A stretch of DNA of 64,000 bases from Erwinia_E haradaeae_I (GTDB lineage Bacteria; Pseudomonadota; Gammaproteobacteria; Enterobacterales; Enterobacteriaceae): contig NZ_LR217713.1 of NCBI RefSeq assembly GCF_900698925.1, positions 124,001-188,000 on the forward strand, read 5' to 3'. This document shows, piece by piece, positions 28,144 through 37,671 of this stretch. The position numbers were made by a program, and so were the translations under genes. Within the stretch, counting starts at the first letter, position 1. Each line of letters begins with the position of its first letter. Under the pieces are notes generated by a model, which was given only the letters and a program-made list of their open reading frames with translations, had not been told where the DNA came from and searched no databases.

Positions 28144-29247
28144 TTAGAATTGATAGATTAAACCAACGCCTACGGTATCATCAGTATTAATTTGTGCTTT
28201 ACTAGTAAAGTCATTTTTATCCAATAGATTGATTTTGTAATCTACGTAGGTTAATAGTTTAGAATTAAAATTATAGTAGGTAGCTAAATCAATGTATTTA
28301 TATAAATCTTGTTTTCCTAATTTACTAATTTTTTTTCCGATGGATTGAAGGTAGGCCAAGGATGGTCGAAGTCCGCAGTTAGACTTATATTGTGCAACTG
28401 CTTCAAATTTCTGTTCTTTGTCAACCATTCCTTCGTTTTTAGTAGACTCAGTCGTAGTTTTAATATAAGTGTTATTGCGAGTTTCACCATACATTGCTGC
28501 TATATAAACATTATGTGCGTCATACTTCATTGCCGTTGCCCAAGTTTCAGCAGTTTTTTTACCATTAGCAAAGTATGCTGCTTCTTGATCTTTTGTTCGA
28601 TCTGCATGTGTGTAAGCCGCAGATATTGCTACTCCGACTGGAGTAGCATAGGTTATAGAACTACCCATACCACTTCCATTTTCTGTACGAATTCCATGAG
28701 AATGTGTATTATTATTATTTTTTCTTTGATACTGCAGGGCAATATCTAAACCGTCAAGTAAGCCAAAAAGATTACTGTTTCGGTAGGTGACAAGATCATT
28801 AGATCGACCAACCATTCCATTATCAGAATAAGCAGAGTTACCGCCGGATGATGGTAGGATGTTGGTCCATGATAAAGGGTCGTAACCTACTCCATAGTTA
28901 CGACCATAGTCAATCGTGCCATAATTAGAGAATTTTACACCAGCAAACCCAAGACGTGTTTGAGATCCTGATGTAGCGTCTGTTTCAGGAAGATTGGTTT
29001 GAATATTATATTCCCATTGTCCGTAACTTGTTAGAAAATCGTTTATTTGACTTTCTCCTTTAAACCCAAAACGAAGATAAGAGTTATCATTGTCATCGTT
29101 TAGATTTTTAGAGAATTGATGACCTAAATTAATAGTACCGTATAGATTGATTTTATTACCATCTTTATTATAGATTTCTTCAGCGTTAGCGGCCCCTGCT
29201 GCAAGCAGGGCTGGTAGCACTACTGCAAAAATTTTGTTTTTCATCAT
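28144..29247 (-). CDS. ompF: General porin of the OmpF/OmpC/PhoE family
   Basis: Outer-membrane trimeric 16-strand porin for small solutes. The 367-residue precursor has a signal peptide MMKNKIFAVVLPALLAAGAANA (cleaved after 22), the mature start EEIYNKDGNKINLYG and the terminal VGLIYQF with the C-terminal Phe needed for BAM recognition. It ends the order asnS-ompF, as in E. coli, which supports ompF over ompC. AATGAGG precedes an ATGATG start. Arginines of the pore barrel (R59, R98 and R148 of the precursor, equivalent to R42, R82 and R132 of OmpF) are kept. Loop 3 reads TNILPSSGGNSAYSDN where OmpF has TDMLPEFGGDTAYSDD, removing three acidic residues of the constriction. Confidence 0.93.
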   Translation of the reverse strand: MMKNKIFAVVLPALLAAGAANAEEIYNKDGNKINLYGTINLGHQFSKNLNDDNDNSYLRFGFKGESQINDFLTSYGQWEYNIQTNLPETDATSGSQTRLGFAGVKFSNYGTIDYGRNYGVGYDPLSWTNILPSSGGNSAYSDNGMVGRSNDLVTYRNSNLFGLLDGLDIALQYQRKNNNNTHSHGIRTENGSGMGSSITYATPVGVAISAAYTHADRTKDQEAAYFANGKKTAETWATAMKYDAHNVYIAAMYGETRNNTYIKTTTESTKNEGMVDKEQKFEAVAQYKSNCGLRPSLAYLQSIGKKISKLGKQDLYKYIDLATYYNFNSKLLTYVDYKINLLDKNDFTSKAQINTDDTVGVGLIYQF

Positions 29248-29573
29248 TTTATTAACCTCATTGGAGTGATTGTCTAGATACCTGATAGCTCATTCTGTCG
29301 ACAATAATTTTTTACATGATTTTCGGGAAGTTTAGCCCCTTATTTTTCTCTATCCATGGAGATCTTATCATTGGTATCTAGATTAATCTAGTCTGAAAAT
29401 AACGCTAATCTTTTATTTTAGCAAAAAAATAACATTAAGGATAAAACTATTATGTATCATAGTTGTATTTAAGTTTTGAAAATAAAATTAAAAATTTTAA
29501 AAATAGTGTATTACGTGATTTTAGGAATTATATATATTATCAGATCTTTATATGTTTTATATTATTGATTACT
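29248..29573. other. Porin leader and promoter region
   Basis: The 326 bp upstream of the porin, which abuts the end of asnS. It includes a perfect 14-bp palindrome CTAGATTAATCTAG (29378-29391) and a GC-richer block with TTTTCGGG (about 29320-29341). OmpR boxes as known from E. coli ompF are not recognisable, so osmoregulation may be lost. A small plus-strand frame (29463-29654) runs into asnS antisense and is rejected. Confidence 0.5.
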
Positions 29574-30962
29574 TTAGAAGTCTATATGACGCGGTGTTCG
29601 TGGAAAAGCAATCACGTCCCTAACATTATTAATACCACTAATATAAGAAATTAAGCGTTCGAAACCTAGTCCAAATCCAGAGTGTGGCACGGTACCGTAA
29701 CGGCGTAGATCGCGATACCACCAATAATCCTCTTTATTCATGTCTCTTTCTAGTAATTGTTGATCTAAGATTTCAAGACGCTCTTCTCGTTGAGATCCGC
29801 CAATAATTTCTCCTATCCCTGGAGCTAGAATATCCATAGCTGCTACGGTTAGTTGATCTTGATTCATCCGCATATAAAAAGCTTTAATATTTTTAGGATA
29901 GTTCTTTATTACTACTGGTGATTGACAATGATGGTCAGTAATATATCGCTCATGCTCTGATGATAGATCTGAGCCCCACTGAACAGGGTGGTTGAATTTT
30001 TTTCCCGAGGTGAGTAAAATTTTTATGGCCTCAGAATAATCCATGTGTATAAAATCGGTTGTGATTAAATTATTTAATCGGAGTATTAAATTCTTTTCTG
30101 TATATTGAGCTAGGAAGCATAAATCTTCAGAATGTTTAGCAAGTATAGTAGTACAGATATATTTCATCATAGATTCAGCTAAGGCTGCTATTTCTTCTAG
30201 ATTAAAAAAAGCCACTTCAGGTTCTAGCATCCAGAATTCTGCTAGATGTCGACTAGTGTTTGATTTTTCTGCTCTAAAGGTAGGGCCGAAAGTATAAATT
30301 TTTGAGATAGCACTGGCATAAGCTTCAGCGTTTAATTGTCCAGAGACTGTTAGGAATGCTTCTTGTCCAAAGAAGTCCATGTTGTAGTTCACTTTTCCAT
30401 CTTGTGTACGGGGTAGATTCTCCATATCTAGAGTAGAGACACGAAACATATCTCCAGCTCCTTCACTATTTGCAGAGGTAATAAGTGGTGTGGATACCCA
30501 GAAAAATCCTTGTTCATTTAAAAAGTGATGTATAGAGTATGCTGCGGTATGTCGTATGCGTGCTATCGCGCCAATTAAGTTAGTACGTGGTCGGAGGTGG
30601 GCCATTTCACGTAAATATTCAATACTATGAGCTTTTGAGGACATTGGGTAACTATCTGGATTTTCTACCAATCCTATTACCTTTATATTGATAGCTTGAA
30701 TTTCAAAATCCTGACCTTTTCCTTGTGACTCTATCACTTTTCCTTTGACTTCTAATGAGCAACCAGCAGTGAGATTTAGCATTTCATATTCTTTTTGATT
30801 TGCAACAATCTGGATTGTATTAAAGCAGGAGCCATCATAAAGAGAAATGAAGGAAATACCGGTTTTTAATTTTCTTTGAGTACGAACCCAGCCTCGAATA
30901 GTTACTTCTTTTTCTATGGAAAACTTCTCGTGTAGGAGATCAGATATAGATATAACATTCAT
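29574..30962 (-). CDS. asnS: Asparaginyl-tRNA synthetase
   Basis: Class IIb synthetase that charges tRNA-Asn. The 462 residues (466 in E. coli) comprise an N-terminal OB-fold anticodon-binding domain (VTIRGWVRTQRKLKTGISFI), then the class II core with TFGPTFRAEKSNTSRHLAEFWMLEPE (motif 2 region, described by its ends near 227 and 252) and motif 3 GFGLGFERLISYISG. No insertion or truncation is seen. It lies upstream of the porin on the same strand, the E. coli order, although 326 bp apart. Confidence 0.97.
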   Translation of the reverse strand: MNVISISDLLHEKFSIEKEVTIRGWVRTQRKLKTGISFISLYDGSCFNTIQIVANQKEYEMLNLTAGCSLEVKGKVIESQGKGQDFEIQAINIKVIGLVENPDSYPMSSKAHSIEYLREMAHLRPRTNLIGAIARIRHTAAYSIHHFLNEQGFFWVSTPLITSANSEGAGDMFRVSTLDMENLPRTQDGKVNYNMDFFGQEAFLTVSGQLNAEAYASAISKIYTFGPTFRAEKSNTSRHLAEFWMLEPEVAFFNLEEIAALAESMMKYICTTILAKHSEDLCFLAQYTEKNLILRLNNLITTDFIHMDYSEAIKILLTSGKKFNHPVQWGSDLSSEHERYITDHHCQSPVVIKNYPKNIKAFYMRMNQDQLTVAAMDILAPGIGEIIGGSQREERLEILDQQLLERDMNKEDYWWYRDLRRYGTVPHSGFGLGFERLISYISGINNVRDVIAFPRTPRHIDF

Positions 30963-31865
30963 ATGAGCCTCTAAACATTTATCTCAATATAAATAAGATG
31001 GATTAGCCTACATTTTATGCTATCGTGTATTACTGATCAGTAGGAGGTGTGTATATCACTTTATTTTGTAAATATTGAATGAAAAATAATTTGATATTGT
31101 CATATTATTAATGTTTGAGTGTACTTGGATTTTTTTTAGTATATTTAATGGATTTTACATGAATTACTGCACTAACATTTATGTTAATAAACTAAATATA
31201 CGATATTAAAACATTTTTGTTGAATTTAGTAATTTCTTATTTACTGATTAGAATAGTTTTTGAGTTTACTTTATGTTAATGTATTTAAGAGTATAACCAT
31301 AATACATATTTAGTATTGTATAGTAAAATATAACTATAGAGTTCAGCTATAATTGGACATCAAGACAAGATCATCAGATCTCTTAGTTAAGAGTATTTTG
31401 AACAAGTATGTTATATGTTCATGTAAGATTCTAATCTTAGAGATTTGCTGATTCATGCAATATAAATCACAATGAACAGATGTGCTTATCAGATCTATTA
31501 TACTTGTATTTCATTTTCTTATGGAAATAGAAATAAACTTTATTTTTTCCTTCTTTAAGTTTTTTATTTTAAAATGATAGAAAAATATGATAATCTTATA
31601 TTAAAGATTTAATCTTTAATAACAGTTTTTAAAAAATGAATGATTTAACAATAGAGTTATTTTTATATAATAGTGAAAGATTATTTTTTATCAATTTTCT
31701 TTAAGTTGAGTGTTCTGTATAATTGCGTTGATTTTATACAAAGAATATGTAGTTAGTATGTTATTTAATATATCATTATGTGAATTTTTATTAATAAAAA
31801 ATATTAACTAACGTACAGATCAGTGATTATCGCAATCTACACTGTGCATTTATGTTCTGGTTGTA
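30963..31865. other. Noncoding spacer between asnS and rlmB
   Basis: About 900 bp between two minus-strand genes. It contains the asnS leader at the left end (a GC-richer patch, about 31000-31055). In E. coli pncB lies upstream of asnS; no trace is recognised. Confidence 0.55.
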
Positions 31866-32609
31866 CTATGTTTGTGGAAACATCCTTTGTCGCACTGCTT
31901 CAAAGAGACAAATACCAGTTGCCACTGATAGATTAAGCGCAGGAGTTTTTCCCATCATGGGAATATTAATTAATTCATTACAGTGTTCTAGTGTTAGACG
32001 GCGAATTCCCTTTTCCTCTCCTCCCATCACTAATGACAGACGTCCAGTCATGTTGCTTTGGTATAAATTTTTTTGAGCTTTTTCAGTGGCTCCGATAATC
32101 CAAATATTTTCTTTCTGTAAAGTTTTCATTATCCGAGCTAAATTGGTAACACGAATTAAAGGTATGTACTCATTTGCGCCACTTGCAGCTTTTTTTGCTG
32201 CAGCATTTAATGGTGCTGTGCGATCTTTTGGTATAATTATAGCATGAATACCGGCAGAATGGGCACTTCGTATACAAGCACCTAGATTATGTGGATCAGT
32301 AACACCATCTAAGATCAGAAAAAATGGATTTTTTAAATTAGTTATTAGATTTTTAAGGTCATCTTCTTTATAGAGAAGATCTTTTTGTGTAAATGCCATA
32401 ATACCTTGATGCGCCCCTCCTCTGGATTGAATATCCAGCTGATTTTTATTGACTTTTATAATTATAATATTATGAGATTGAAGTCGTTGGATTAAAGTTT
32501 TAATACGATGATCTGTACGTGTTATATTGATTAATACTTTTTCAATATGTGTAGGTTTCTGTTCAAGAAGAGCATGAATTGCGTGAACACCAAAAACAAT
32601 TGGACTCAT
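31866..32609 (-). CDS. rlmB: 23S rRNA (Gm2251) 2'-O-methyltransferase RlmB
   Basis: SpoU/TrmH-type methyltransferase modifying G2251 in the P-loop of 23S rRNA. The 247 residues (243 in E. coli) have an N-terminal L30-like substrate domain and a knotted catalytic domain with the three SpoU motifs: DPHNLGACIRSA (motif 1, near 111), SLVMGGEEKGIRRL (motif 2, near 194) and LNLSVATGICLFEAVRQR (motif 3, near 224). It is the second gene of the rnr-rlmB pair, as in the E. coli nsrR-rnr-rlmB operon, but separated from rnr by 294 bp where E. coli has a short gap. Confidence 0.96.
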   Translation of the reverse strand: MSPIVFGVHAIHALLEQKPTHIEKVLINITRTDHRIKTLIQRLQSHNIIIIKVNKNQLDIQSRGGAHQGIMAFTQKDLLYKEDDLKNLITNLKNPFFLILDGVTDPHNLGACIRSAHSAGIHAIIIPKDRTAPLNAAAKKAASGANEYIPLIRVTNLARIMKTLQKENIWIIGATEKAQKNLYQSNMTGRLSLVMGGEEKGIRRLTLEHCNELINIPMMGKTPALNLSVATGICLFEAVRQRMFPQT

Positions 32610-32903
32610 ATTGGACCTTTTAATAATATTAAAGATAATTAAAATATTAAGAATTTGTTTTAATTTAAATAATGGTGATGAGGAATTTATAATTTTTTTT
32701 TAAAATTTTAGCGGATATTTGTTGTCACTTCTCTTATGTCAGCGATAAGAAAGTTCGTCAATTATTTTCAGGAATGAACAGGATGATGGGTTGAAATTTC
32801 TAGTCTTTGAGAGGATTTTACTGCCCATAAGGTTAGCTCGTAGGTTGATTTGTATTAAAAAGATATAACATTAGAGATAGCTGGATGTTTTTAAGCTAAT
32901 AAC

Positions 32904-35216
32904 TTAGCTGGTTTTTTTAGAAGGTACTTCTTTTATAGATAAGGAAGGACAACGTCGTCTTTTAGTTTTAATTATTTTTTTAGTTTTAGGCTTATCAAGG
33001 TCAACATCTGTTAGAGATAATCTGTCATTATTAGAGACAAGCGAAAAATGGATCTTGCGTTCTTCGAGATGTACAGAATCAATGCGAACCTCCACTTGAT
33101 CGCCTAGACGATAAGTTATATGACTGCATTCGCCTATTAATCGTTGTCCGATTGAATCAAAACGGTATTGGTCATTCTTTAGTGTGGAAATATGTACTAA
33201 TCCATCAATAAATAGGTTACTAAGTCGAACAAAGAATCCAAAATTTGTTACTGTTGAGATAACTCCATTAAATATTTCCCCTATTCGATCTTTTATAAAA
33301 TCACACTTAAGCCAATCTATTACATCACGCGTAGCTTCATCGGCTCGTCTTTCTGTCATAGAACAGTGCTGACCAAATTGTAGCATTTGTGATATGGTAT
33401 AATGGTAACCGCCAGTTTGTGTGTTTTGATTTTTTAATTTATCCGTGTTTTTTGATAATACATATTTAATTGAACGATGCATGAGAAGATCAGGATAACG
33501 TCGGATTGGCGAGGTAAAATGTGCATAAGATTTTAGTGCTAAGCCAAAATGTCCACGATTTTCTGAGTCGTATACTGCTTGTTTCATAGAACGTAAAAGT
33601 AAACTCTGAATCATTTCATAATCTGAACGTCCTCTGATTTTTTTAAGTAAATATGCATAATCCAGTGGCTCTGGTTTCTCACCACCAAGCAAGGTTAATC
33701 CTAATTCATTTAGGATTGAGCGAAAACTTTTAATATTATCATCTATTGGTCGGTCATGATCTCGAAATAATGTTGGTTCATTATGTTTTTCCACAAAAAG
33801 TGCAGATGCAATATTTGCAAGAATCATACATTCTTCAATGAGTTTATGTGCATCATTACGCATGGTCTTTTCAACACGCTTAATACGATAATTGGCATTA
33901 AAAATAAATTTTGGTTCTTCCATTTCCAGCGAAATTCCACCACGTTGTTCCCTGGCTTTCTCTAGTTGGACATATAGATTATGCAATGTTTCTAAATTTT
34001 TTATGATTGGTTTATATTTCTTTCTTAGTGGTTGGTCACCTTGTAAAATTCTCCAAACTGTATTATAGGTTAGTTGAGCAAAAGAGCGCATGATTGCCTC
34101 GTAATGTTTATAACCCAATAAACTTCCATGTGAGGAAATTGTCATTTCACATACCACACAAAGCCGATCCACTTTTGGATTCAGTGAGCATAAATTATTA
34201 GAAAGCACCTCTGGTAACATCGGAATTACTTGTGACGGGAAATACACTGAGGTTCCACGATTGATTGCTTCTTTATCTAGAAGAGTCCCGGGTCGCACGT
34301 AATAACTAACATCAGCAATAGCTACCCATAATCGCCATCCTCCTTCTTTTTGGGCTCTACAAAATACTGCGTCATCAAAGTCAGACGCATCGTCTCCATC
34401 GATTGTCACTAATGGAAGAGTTCGAAGATCAACACGCCCATTTTTAGGGTCTATCGGTATTATTGTATTTATTTTTTTTGCTTCTTCTTTGACTTCACTG
34501 GACCATTTATGTGGAAGATTATGTACTCGAAGAGCAATATTAATAGCCATATTTGTGTCTATTCGATTACCAAGTACTTCAATTATTTCTCCAAGAGCTG
34601 GATTACGACGACTAGGGCGTTCCGTTAATAGCACAACTACTATTGAGCCAATATTTATCTTTCTTTGTTTTTTTTCCTGGATTAGAATATGGAAACCAAG
34701 ACGATTATCGTTTGGTATAACAAAATCTCCTGTGGTGTTACTTAAGTAACGTCCTACAATATGGTCATTGCGAGGCTCAATAATACGAACTACACATGCT
34801 TCAAAACGTCCTTTTCGATTAACACCCATTTCTTGTGCAAGAATAATATCTCCATGTAGACACGTTTTCATTTGTTCGCTAGATAGGTATAAATCATCTT
34901 GTCTTCCTAAGACCCTCAAGAAACCAAAACCATCTCGATGTCCAATGACTCTTCCTCTGATTAAGAGGTTCACGTGTTGTGGAACAGCATACCCACTCCG
35001 TGGAGTAAACATTAGTTGCCCATCGCGCTCCATTGCTCTTAATCGTCTGCGAAGTGCTGCCGTTTTTTCTTCTCCACTAATTCCTAAGTCTTGTGCAAGC
35101 TCTTCGCGTCGGGTTGGTTGTGTGCGTTGCTTGATATTACTTAGGATATACTCACGGCTAGGAATAGGATGTTCATATTTTTTAGTTTCTCGCTCCTCAA
35201 AGGGATCGTGTGGCAT
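32904..35216 (-). CDS. rnr: Ribonuclease R
   Basis: Processive 3'-5' exoribonuclease of the RNB family, able to degrade structured RNA and defective rRNA. The 770 residues begin MPHDPFEERETKKYEHPIPSRE-type sequence like E. coli RNase R. There is an N-terminal helix-turn-helix (about 20-80), two cold-shock domains, the RNB domain with metal-binding DGDDASDFDD (273-282) and an S1 domain (GEIFNGVISTVTNFGFFVRL, near 652). The E. coli enzyme is 813 residues; the missing part is mostly the lysine-rich tail, here reduced to a short basic end (TKKIIKTKRRR). The catalytic core is intact. purA lies upstream on the same strand, with nsrR lost between them. Confidence 0.97.
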   Translation of the reverse strand: MPHDPFEERETKKYEHPIPSREYILSNIKQRTQPTRREELAQDLGISGEEKTAALRRRLRAMERDGQLMFTPRSGYAVPQHVNLLIRGRVIGHRDGFGFLRVLGRQDDLYLSSEQMKTCLHGDIILAQEMGVNRKGRFEACVVRIIEPRNDHIVGRYLSNTTGDFVIPNDNRLGFHILIQEKKQRKINIGSIVVVLLTERPSRRNPALGEIIEVLGNRIDTNMAINIALRVHNLPHKWSSEVKEEAKKINTIIPIDPKNGRVDLRTLPLVTIDGDDASDFDDAVFCRAQKEGGWRLWVAIADVSYYVRPGTLLDKEAINRGTSVYFPSQVIPMLPEVLSNNLCSLNPKVDRLCVVCEMTISSHGSLLGYKHYEAIMRSFAQLTYNTVWRILQGDQPLRKKYKPIIKNLETLHNLYVQLEKAREQRGGISLEMEEPKFIFNANYRIKRVEKTMRNDAHKLIEECMILANIASALFVEKHNEPTLFRDHDRPIDDNIKSFRSILNELGLTLLGGEKPEPLDYAYLLKKIRGRSDYEMIQSLLLRSMKQAVYDSENRGHFGLALKSYAHFTSPIRRYPDLLMHRSIKYVLSKNTDKLKNQNTQTGGYHYTISQMLQFGQHCSMTERRADEATRDVIDWLKCDFIKDRIGEIFNGVISTVTNFGFFVRLSNLFIDGLVHISTLKNDQYRFDSIGQRLIGECSHITYRLGDQVEVRIDSVHLEERKIHFSLVSNNDRLSLTDVDLDKPKTKKIIKTKRRRCPSLSIKEVPSKKTS

Positions 35217-35702
35217 TTGGGTTTTCTCCGGTTCTTTTGATAAATTATGGCCATGTATTGTTTCAGTATAATATGGTAAAGTGGATGTTTATTTTTAATA
35301 AAAAATCAAGAAACATGGCTCTGATCTATTTTAGAACACTTTTCATTATCTTAGCACTATTTGATTGTAAGAAAGAACTTAGGGCTATATGGATAGACAA
35401 TCAGTATTGAGTTTATGAATCCGAGCATCTTAGCTTCTTCTATAATGAATTTTTTAGGTAAAAGGAGATTGATTTTCATTTTGGGTTTGGTAACCTAATT
35501 ATCATTAATCTTAACATTTTATAATATTGTTAAGAATATTAATGAATGTTGTACATTTATGGGAATAACTGATTGAGATTGAGTAGTTTGATATAATCAA
35601 TTTTCTATCAGTTAACGATAATCCAAGATGTTATAGAAATATAGTATTGAGTTAATCTGATGTAAAAATAGCTGTGATTAATGTCTTAGCTGATCTACGA
35701 AC
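35217..35702. other. Spacer where nsrR lies in E. coli
   Basis: The 486 bp between purA and rnr is close to the size of the missing nsrR gene (about 426 bp in E. coli), but translation on the minus strand gives stops throughout and no NsrR-like sequence I can recognise. A promoter for rnr probably lies in its right part. This is probably a fully decayed nsrR locus. Confidence 0.4.
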
Positions 35703-37001
35703 TTAGCTATCAAGTGGATTTCGTATAATTATTGTTTGATTACGATCCGGTCCAGTAGAGACCATATCTATTAACACTCCAGTGACTTCTTCTACACGCT
35801 GAATATAATTTATTGCTTCACGTGGAAGAGATTCTAAATATTTTGCCCCAAAGGTTGGCCCCTTCCATCCAGGCATTGTTTCATAAATTGGTTCGATTCT
35901 TTCCCAGTCTTCAGTAGTTAATGGTGTAGTCTTGGTTTGACGTCCATTCGGCAAACGATACCCTACGCATATTTTTACTTCTGGTAAGTTATCTAAGACG
36001 TCTATCTTTGTGATACAACAGCTTGATAGCGCATTAATCTGCACTGCTTTTCGGATTGCAACGGCGTCTAGCCATCCAGTACGACGACGTCGCCCAGTTG
36101 TTGCACCAAACTCATTACCTTGTTTACATAAAAAGTCGCCAGTTTGATCAAATAATTCAGTTGGAAATGGGCCTGCACCTACTCGAGTGGAATAGGCTTT
36201 TATAACTCCTAGAGAGTAATCAAGATAACTGGGATTAATTCCTGATCCAGAAGTTACTCCTCCTAGCGTTGTGCTAGAAGAGGTGACATATGGATAGGTT
36301 CCATGATCAATATCTAACAGTGCGCCTTGGGCTCCTTCAAAAATAATTACATCGCCGCGTTGTTGTGCAGATTCTAGCATTCCAGTTACGTCTGTCACCA
36401 TATTAGTAATAGTGTCAGCAGTAGCGATCAGGTTATCGAAAACGTTATGATAATCTACTGCTTGAACTTTGTAGTAGTTCACTAATTGAAAGTTATGATA
36501 TTCCATGGCGTCTTGTAGCTTTGATGATAAAGTTGATTTATGAAATAAGTCACTCACACGCAGACCTCGTCTAGCCACTTTGTCTTCATAGGCTGGCCCG
36601 ATTCCACGCTGTGTTGTTCCTATTGCTTTAAGACCCCGAGATGCTTCACGAGCCATGTCTAAAGCTATGTGATAATCAAGAATTAGTGGGCATCCTTCAG
36701 AGATAAATAGCGCGTTTTTAACAGATATACCGTGTTCCTCTAGACCTTTAATTTCTTGTAATAGCGCAAATGGTGATAACACCACTCCATGTCCAATTAT
36801 ACTGATTACATTATGACGTAATATTCCTGAGGGAATTAAATGAAGAATAGTTTTTTTACCATTAACAACTAATGTATGGCCTGCGTTATGACCACCTTGA
36901 TAACGTACTACGTATTTCGCGCGTTCAGTGAGAATGTCAACAATTTTACCCTTTCCTTCATCACCCCATTGAGCGCCGAGTACTACGATATTTTTTTTCA
37001 T
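35703..37001 (-). CDS. purA: Adenylosuccinate synthetase
   Basis: GTP-dependent enzyme joining IMP and aspartate, the first committed step to AMP. The 432 residues equal the E. coli length. The phosphate loop is VVLGAQWGDEGKGKIVD with D14 and K17, followed by GGHNAGHTL (catalytic His near 41), IGTTQRGIGPAYEDK (IMP site), VIFEGAQGALLDIDHGTYPY and GATTGRRRRTGWLDA. The aspartate it uses could come from AspC encoded next upstream, although the two are 670 bp apart and not obviously co-transcribed. Confidence 0.98.
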   Translation of the reverse strand: MKKNIVVLGAQWGDEGKGKIVDILTERAKYVVRYQGGHNAGHTLVVNGKKTILHLIPSGILRHNVISIIGHGVVLSPFALLQEIKGLEEHGISVKNALFISEGCPLILDYHIALDMAREASRGLKAIGTTQRGIGPAYEDKVARRGLRVSDLFHKSTLSSKLQDAMEYHNFQLVNYYKVQAVDYHNVFDNLIATADTITNMVTDVTGMLESAQQRGDVIIFEGAQGALLDIDHGTYPYVTSSSTTLGGVTSGSGINPSYLDYSLGVIKAYSTRVGAGPFPTELFDQTGDFLCKQGNEFGATTGRRRRTGWLDAVAIRKAVQINALSSCCITKIDVLDNLPEVKICVGYRLPNGRQTKTTPLTTEDWERIEPIYETMPGWKGPTFGAKYLESLPREAINYIQRVEEVTGVLIDMVSTGPDRNQTIIIRNPLDS

Positions 37002-37671
37002 TTTATAAAATCACCGATTTCTTAAAAATATTGCAATATGATCACTTTTCTTGAATGGTTTATAGGATACGCAAACAAGAGTTGATTAAACACTGTGTGT
37101 TCTTTGTAATGATTTTTATTTTTCTTCAATATCTATGGTTAGTCGATTATATGTTTTTAAAAAAAAAATTACATCGTTTATCAAGTTAATTGAATTTTTA
37201 ATTAGTTGACAGTAACATAAATATAATGTGATATACATTTAGTTATATATTTTGGTGTATTTATATTAAATATAATTTATTGATATAAGAATTCACGGAA
37301 TTTATACTTTTTATGAAGTGATTGGAGTATGTTATTTTATAGGATGGTTTAATAGAAAAAATAAAAGAACGGTGTGTATTATATATATTTATAATACGAT
37401 TATTAGAGGATTTAGTAGTTTTTTAATAGACCTCTCAACTTGTATATTATGTTTTTTTTATTTAAGGTTGGCATTAACCTTAGCTATTGAAAGATAGTTC
37501 TATAATTATTGTTTATAGATAAGTATATTTAATGAGATTTTCGTTTAGATTGCGTAGGTGCTGTGGTTTAAGTACTACCTAACGTTTATATTTTTTATAT
37601 TATTGTAATTTAGGTGAAATGGATTTCTTTTCGTCAAGAGATGGTTACTTTAGACATTAAATGTACTGCAA
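37002..37671. other. Noncoding spacer between purA and aspC
   Basis: 670 bp of AT-rich DNA between two minus-strand genes. A GTATTAT/ATAATAC hairpin lies around 37376-37397. In E. coli the hfl operon genes precede purA; no trace is seen. Confidence 0.55.

Noticed and set aside
29463..29654. Small plus-strand frame between porin and asnS
   Set aside because: Overlaps the end of asnS antisense and part of the porin promoter region; no ribosome site.
31852..32076. Plus-strand frame antisense to the end of rlmB
   Set aside because: Shadow of the rlmB coding sequence.
34489..35271. Two plus-strand frames antisense to rnr
   Set aside because: They overlap conserved RNase R coding sequence and carry no family features.
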